Part shown: piece by piece, positions 62,601-64,000 of the stretch | Layout of the letters: each line of letters opens with the position of its first letter | How positions within the stretch are numbered: position 1 is the stretch's first letter | DNA from: JAGVSZ01 sp035456405 | GTDB lineage: Bacteria > Pseudomonadota > Gammaproteobacteria > Burkholderiales > SG8-39 | Reading direction: 5' to 3' | Assembly (NCBI GenBank): GCA_035456405.1 | Contig: DATIDG010000049.1 | Location: forward strand, 124,001-188,000 | Length of the DNA stretch: 64,000 bases | Notes under the pieces: generated by a model | What the model saw: the letters and a program-made list of their open reading frames with translations, nothing else | What the model was told of the DNA's origin: nothing | Databases searched by the model: none | Position numbers and translations under genes: made by a program

Positions 62601-63091
62601 AGGTCGATCAGGCCGCCGCGCACGCAGTACTCGCCCGGCGCGACGACCTGCGTGACGTGGCTGTAGCCGGCGGTCGCAAGCTGGGCCCGCAGCCGCGCCG
62701 CGTCGAGGCGGTCGCCCTGCTTGATGAAGAACGTGTAACCGGCGAGGTATGACGGCGGCGGCAGCCGGTAGAGCGCGGTCGTGGCCGGGACGATGGCGAT
62801 GTCGCATTCGCCAGAAGTGATTCGGTACAGCGTCTCGAGCCGTTCCGAGACGAGGTCGTGGTGCGGCGAGAAGGTGTCGTACGGAAGCGTCTCCCAGTCG
62901 GGAAACAGGCTCACGCGCAAGTCCGGCGCGAACCAGGGGATCTCCCCGCACAGCCGCTGCGCGTCGAGCGCGGACCCGCAGACGACGACGAGCGGCCGCG
63001 CGGATGCGGCCAGGCGCGCGAGCGCGAGCGCATCGGACGAGCCGTGGAGCCTGCCGAAACGGAGCCGGGTGGGAGCGGAAACTTCAGTCAC
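59642..63091 (-). CDS. mfd: Transcription-repair coupling factor Mfd
   Basis: A 1149-residue translocase that removes RNA polymerase stalled at DNA damage and recruits UvrA. Visible parts are the UvrB-like N-terminal module (RLHGSSDALALARL, then FPDWETLPYD), the RNA-polymerase-interacting domain (VVHEQHGVGRYRGLV), the RecG-like helicase with Walker A GDVGFGKTEVALRAAF (about residue 632), DEEHRFG and GRVGRS, and the C-terminal regulatory domain. GTG 63091 gives the family-like N-terminus; TTG 63136 in the same frame is an alternative. A perfect TATAAT on the minus strand (63155-63150) lies upstream. Confidence 0.95.
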   Translation of the reverse strand: MTEVSAPTRLRFGRLHGSSDALALARLAASARPLVVVCGSALDAQRLCGEIPWFAPDLRVSLFPDWETLPYDTFSPHHDLVSERLETLYRITSGECDIAIVPATTALYRLPPPSYLAGYTFFIKQGDRLDAARLRAQLATAGYSHVTQVVAPGEYCVRGGLIDLFPMGSALPYRIDLADEAIESIRTFDVDTQRTVYKVPEIRLLPAREFPLDDAARARFRARFREAFEGDPSKSTVYKDVSSGVAPPGIEYYLPLFFDATGNLFDYLPANATLVLHHDVHGAIDQFWRDASSRFQLLRGDRERPLLPPPLLFLTAENFFVEAQRFDRLDVHAPALARDDPDLIGTDPIPAVAVERRATDPLHALKSFLAATPLRVLVLAESPGRRETMTEYFAQYGLVPEACAGFAEFLAADARVMLGVGPLFGGFAAPAAALEPLGLEQAGFAIVTEAELYAGTARARAGRDQAKRSSIEGMLRDLSELVVGDPVVHEQHGVGRYRGLVSLDLGDGPTEFLQLEYADADRLYVPVAQLHTIGRYSGGPPEQAPLHKLGGADWERAKRKAAAQVRDTAAELLSLYAQRAARQGRAFDVAQHDLDAFAEGFGFEETPDQLAAIEAVVRDMREGKPMDRLVCGDVGFGKTEVALRAAFVAVADGQQVAVLTPTTLLAEQHFNTFSDRFADWPVRIAELSRFRTGKETAAALKGLAEGRVDIAIGTHKLLSRDVKFRRLGLVIVDEEHRFGVRQKERLKALRAQVDVLTLTATPIPRTLAMSLEGLRDLSAIATAPAKRLAIKTFVTPYSPGIIREAALRELKRGGQIYFLHNELESIAAQAERIAQLVPEARIAVAHGQMRERELERVMREFLQQRTNLLVCSTIIETGIDIPTANTIVMNRADRFGLAQLHQLRGRVGRSHHQAYAYLLTPPEEALTAAAKKRLEAIQMMEELGSGFYLAMHDLEIRGAGEVLGEAQSGEMQEVGFNLFNDMLAHAVRSLKAGREPDLTQPLGVVTEINLHVPALLPADYCSDVHERLVLYKRLANCDTPEALTAMHEELIDRFGPLPHAAQALVESHRLRILGHPLGVARLDATPEHVQIQFGAHAAVDPGRVIELVQKHRGWRLLGPTKLRATVPSATLKERAVAVKHVLGMLGASV

Positions 63092-63149
63092 GCGGGTTAC
63101 GGGCGCCAAACTCCTTGCAGCGCGGGCTGCATGCAAACGTCACGCCAGT

Positions 63150-63155
63150 ATTATA
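63150..63155 (-). promoter_or_regulatory. -10 element before mfd
   Basis: TATAAT on the minus strand in the 99-base gap between mfd and the divergent ispD. On the plus strand the same bases read TATTAT/TATAGT and could serve ispD. No consensus -35 lies on either side. Confidence 0.45.
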
Positions 63156-63190
63156 GTCGCTGGCATCATGCATTTCGAAGAGCGAACCCC

Positions 63191-63883
63191 GTGTCGGCGC
63201 GGCTGTTCGGCCTGATCCCGGCCGCAGGGCAGGGCGCCCGCCTCGGTGGCGAAACGCCAAAGCAGTACCTCGACATTCGCGGCGAGCCGATGCTCGCGCA
63301 CGCCGTACGCGCGCTGCTCGCGCACCCGGCGATCGAGGTCACGTTCGTCGTGCTCTCGCCCGACGACGAGCGCTACGCGACGCACGACTGGGCCGCATTC
63401 GGCGATCGGATCGCGCCGCTGTGGTGCGGCGGCCCGACGCGGCGCGCCAGCGTGCTGAACGGACTCGTCGCGATGGCGAACGTGGTGAATCCCGACGACT
63501 GGGTGCTCGTGCACGACGCCGCGCGGCCGTGTCTCACGCGGGCGGACGTCGAGCGGCTGATCGAGACCGTCGGCGAGGACGACAACGGCGGCATCCTCGC
63601 GGTCGCGCTCGCCGATACGCTGAAACGCGCGGACGACGGTGAACGCATCGCCGCTACCGAGCCGCGCGAGCGCCTGTGGTTGGCGCAGACGCCGCAGATG
63701 TTCCGTCACGGCACCCTGCTTCGGGCGCTCGACGGCGGGGCGGAGGCGACCGACGAGGCTGCCGCCGTCGAGGCGGCCGGCCTGAAACCGAAGCTCGTGC
63801 CCGGCAATGTGCGCAACCTGAAGGTGACCTATCCGGGCGACGTCGCGATTGCGGCGGCGTTGCTGGAGGCGGGGGAACGATGA
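63191..63883 (+). CDS. ispD: 2-C-methyl-D-erythritol 4-phosphate cytidylyltransferase
   Basis: A 230-residue enzyme of the MEP pathway that joins CTP and methylerythritol phosphate. It has the nucleotide-binding start LIPAAGQGARLGGETPKQY, the VLVHDAARPCL motif and the TPQMFRHGTL segment. GTG 63191 gives the standard N-terminus. The stop overlaps the ispF start in an ATGA. Together with ispF here and ispG at 4881, three MEP genes are in the window. Confidence 0.95.
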   Translation: MSARLFGLIPAAGQGARLGGETPKQYLDIRGEPMLAHAVRALLAHPAIEVTFVVLSPDDERYATHDWAAFGDRIAPLWCGGPTRRASVLNGLVAMANVVNPDDWVLVHDAARPCLTRADVERLIETVGEDDNGGILAVALADTLKRADDGERIAATEPRERLWLAQTPQMFRHGTLLRALDGGAEATDEAAAVEAAGLKPKLVPGNVRNLKVTYPGDVAIAAALLEAGER

Positions 63884-64000
63884 GGATCGGGCACGGCTTC
63901 GACGTGCACGCGCTGGTTGCGGGCCGGAAGCTGATCGTCGGCGGCGTGGCGATCCCCTTCGAGCGGGGTCTCGAGGGTCACTCGGACGCGGACGTCCTGT
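63880..64000 (+). CDS. ispF: 2-C-methyl-D-erythritol 2,4-cyclodiphosphate synthase, N-terminal part
   Basis: The first 40 codons of ispF, cut by the right window edge. It begins MRIGHGFDVHALVAGRK with the metal ligands of the GxDVHA motif and continues to GHSDADVL, the second conserved site. IspF cyclises the product of the IspE step in the MEP pathway. It overlaps ispD by four bases. Confidence 0.95.
   Translation, partial: MRIGHGFDVHALVAGRKLIVGGVAIPFERGLEGHSDADVL

Overview
The window is a stretch of a very GC-rich chromosome, almost certainly from a betaproteobacterium. The evidence is gene order: accA-tilS, then ndk-rlmN-pilW-rodZ-ispG-hisS-yfgM-bamB-der-hfq-hflX-hflK-hflC-DUF2065-hisZ-purA, then rnr-rlmB, rpsF-priB-rpsR-rplI-dnaB, alaC-hom-thrC, suhB/trmJ-cysE and mfd/ispD-ispF. 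This is the conserved betaproteobacterial arrangement; the genus cannot be told from the sequence alone.

Layout. 1-17420 is one long plus-strand housekeeping block with many ATGA-type overlaps. It covers fatty acid synthesis (accA), tRNA and rRNA modification (tilS, rlmN), cell shape and pili (rodZ, pilW), isoprenoids (ispG), translation (hisS), the outer-membrane machine (bamB), GTPases (der, hflX), Hfq, the HflKC complex and nucleotide/histidine metabolism. A tRNA-Leu(CAG) gene on the minus strand (17501-17587) has its own promoter, whose -35 box touches the rnr start codon. 17628-20560 is rnr-rlmB. A 518-base non-coding stretch with palindromes precedes a clear promoter for the ribosomal operon rpsF-priB-rpsR-rplI, which ends in a hairpin terminator before dnaB. 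24223-26350 holds two exported proteins (creatininase family and a YVTN beta-propeller). 26505-30275 is a minus-strand group: PIN-PhoH protein, peroxiredoxin, an ArnD-like protein that has lost its metal-binding residues, an ArnE-like membrane protein and a Mth938-domain protein.

30348-34670 is alaC-hom-thrC, with palindromic repeat sequence before both hom and thrC. 34672-44026 is a minus-strand set of five tightly spaced genes for low-oxygen carbon and electron metabolism: a fused Nfn/GltD-like flavoprotein, a zinc-ribbon rubrerythrin-like protein, pyruvate:ferredoxin oxidoreductase, a dihydroorotate-dehydrogenase-like protein and NAD-malic enzyme. A near-perfect FNR/Anr box lies about 106 bases upstream of the first gene. 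Next are a broken metallophosphoesterase gene and mutS.

47675-50400 is visibly less GC-rich than the rest and carries two exported proteins, one a sialidase-like propeller with a C-terminal domain unusual here; it looks acquired. 50777-56569 is accessory: cytochrome c, a putative zinc-protease-like protein, an ECF sigma factor paired with a degenerate 6-phosphogluconolactonase, and a MASE1-PAS-PAS histidine kinase with a FixJ-type regulator. From 56592 the order returns to housekeeping: suhB, trmJ, cysE (with an IscR-type operator over its promoter but no isc genes after it), a small exported protein, mfd, ispD and the start of ispF.

The observations most worth following are the FNR-box electron-transfer operon, the IscR-like operator at an isc-less cysE, the ECF sigma/dead-lactonase pair, the inactive-looking ArnD paralogue and the doubly lesioned metallophosphoesterase gene.
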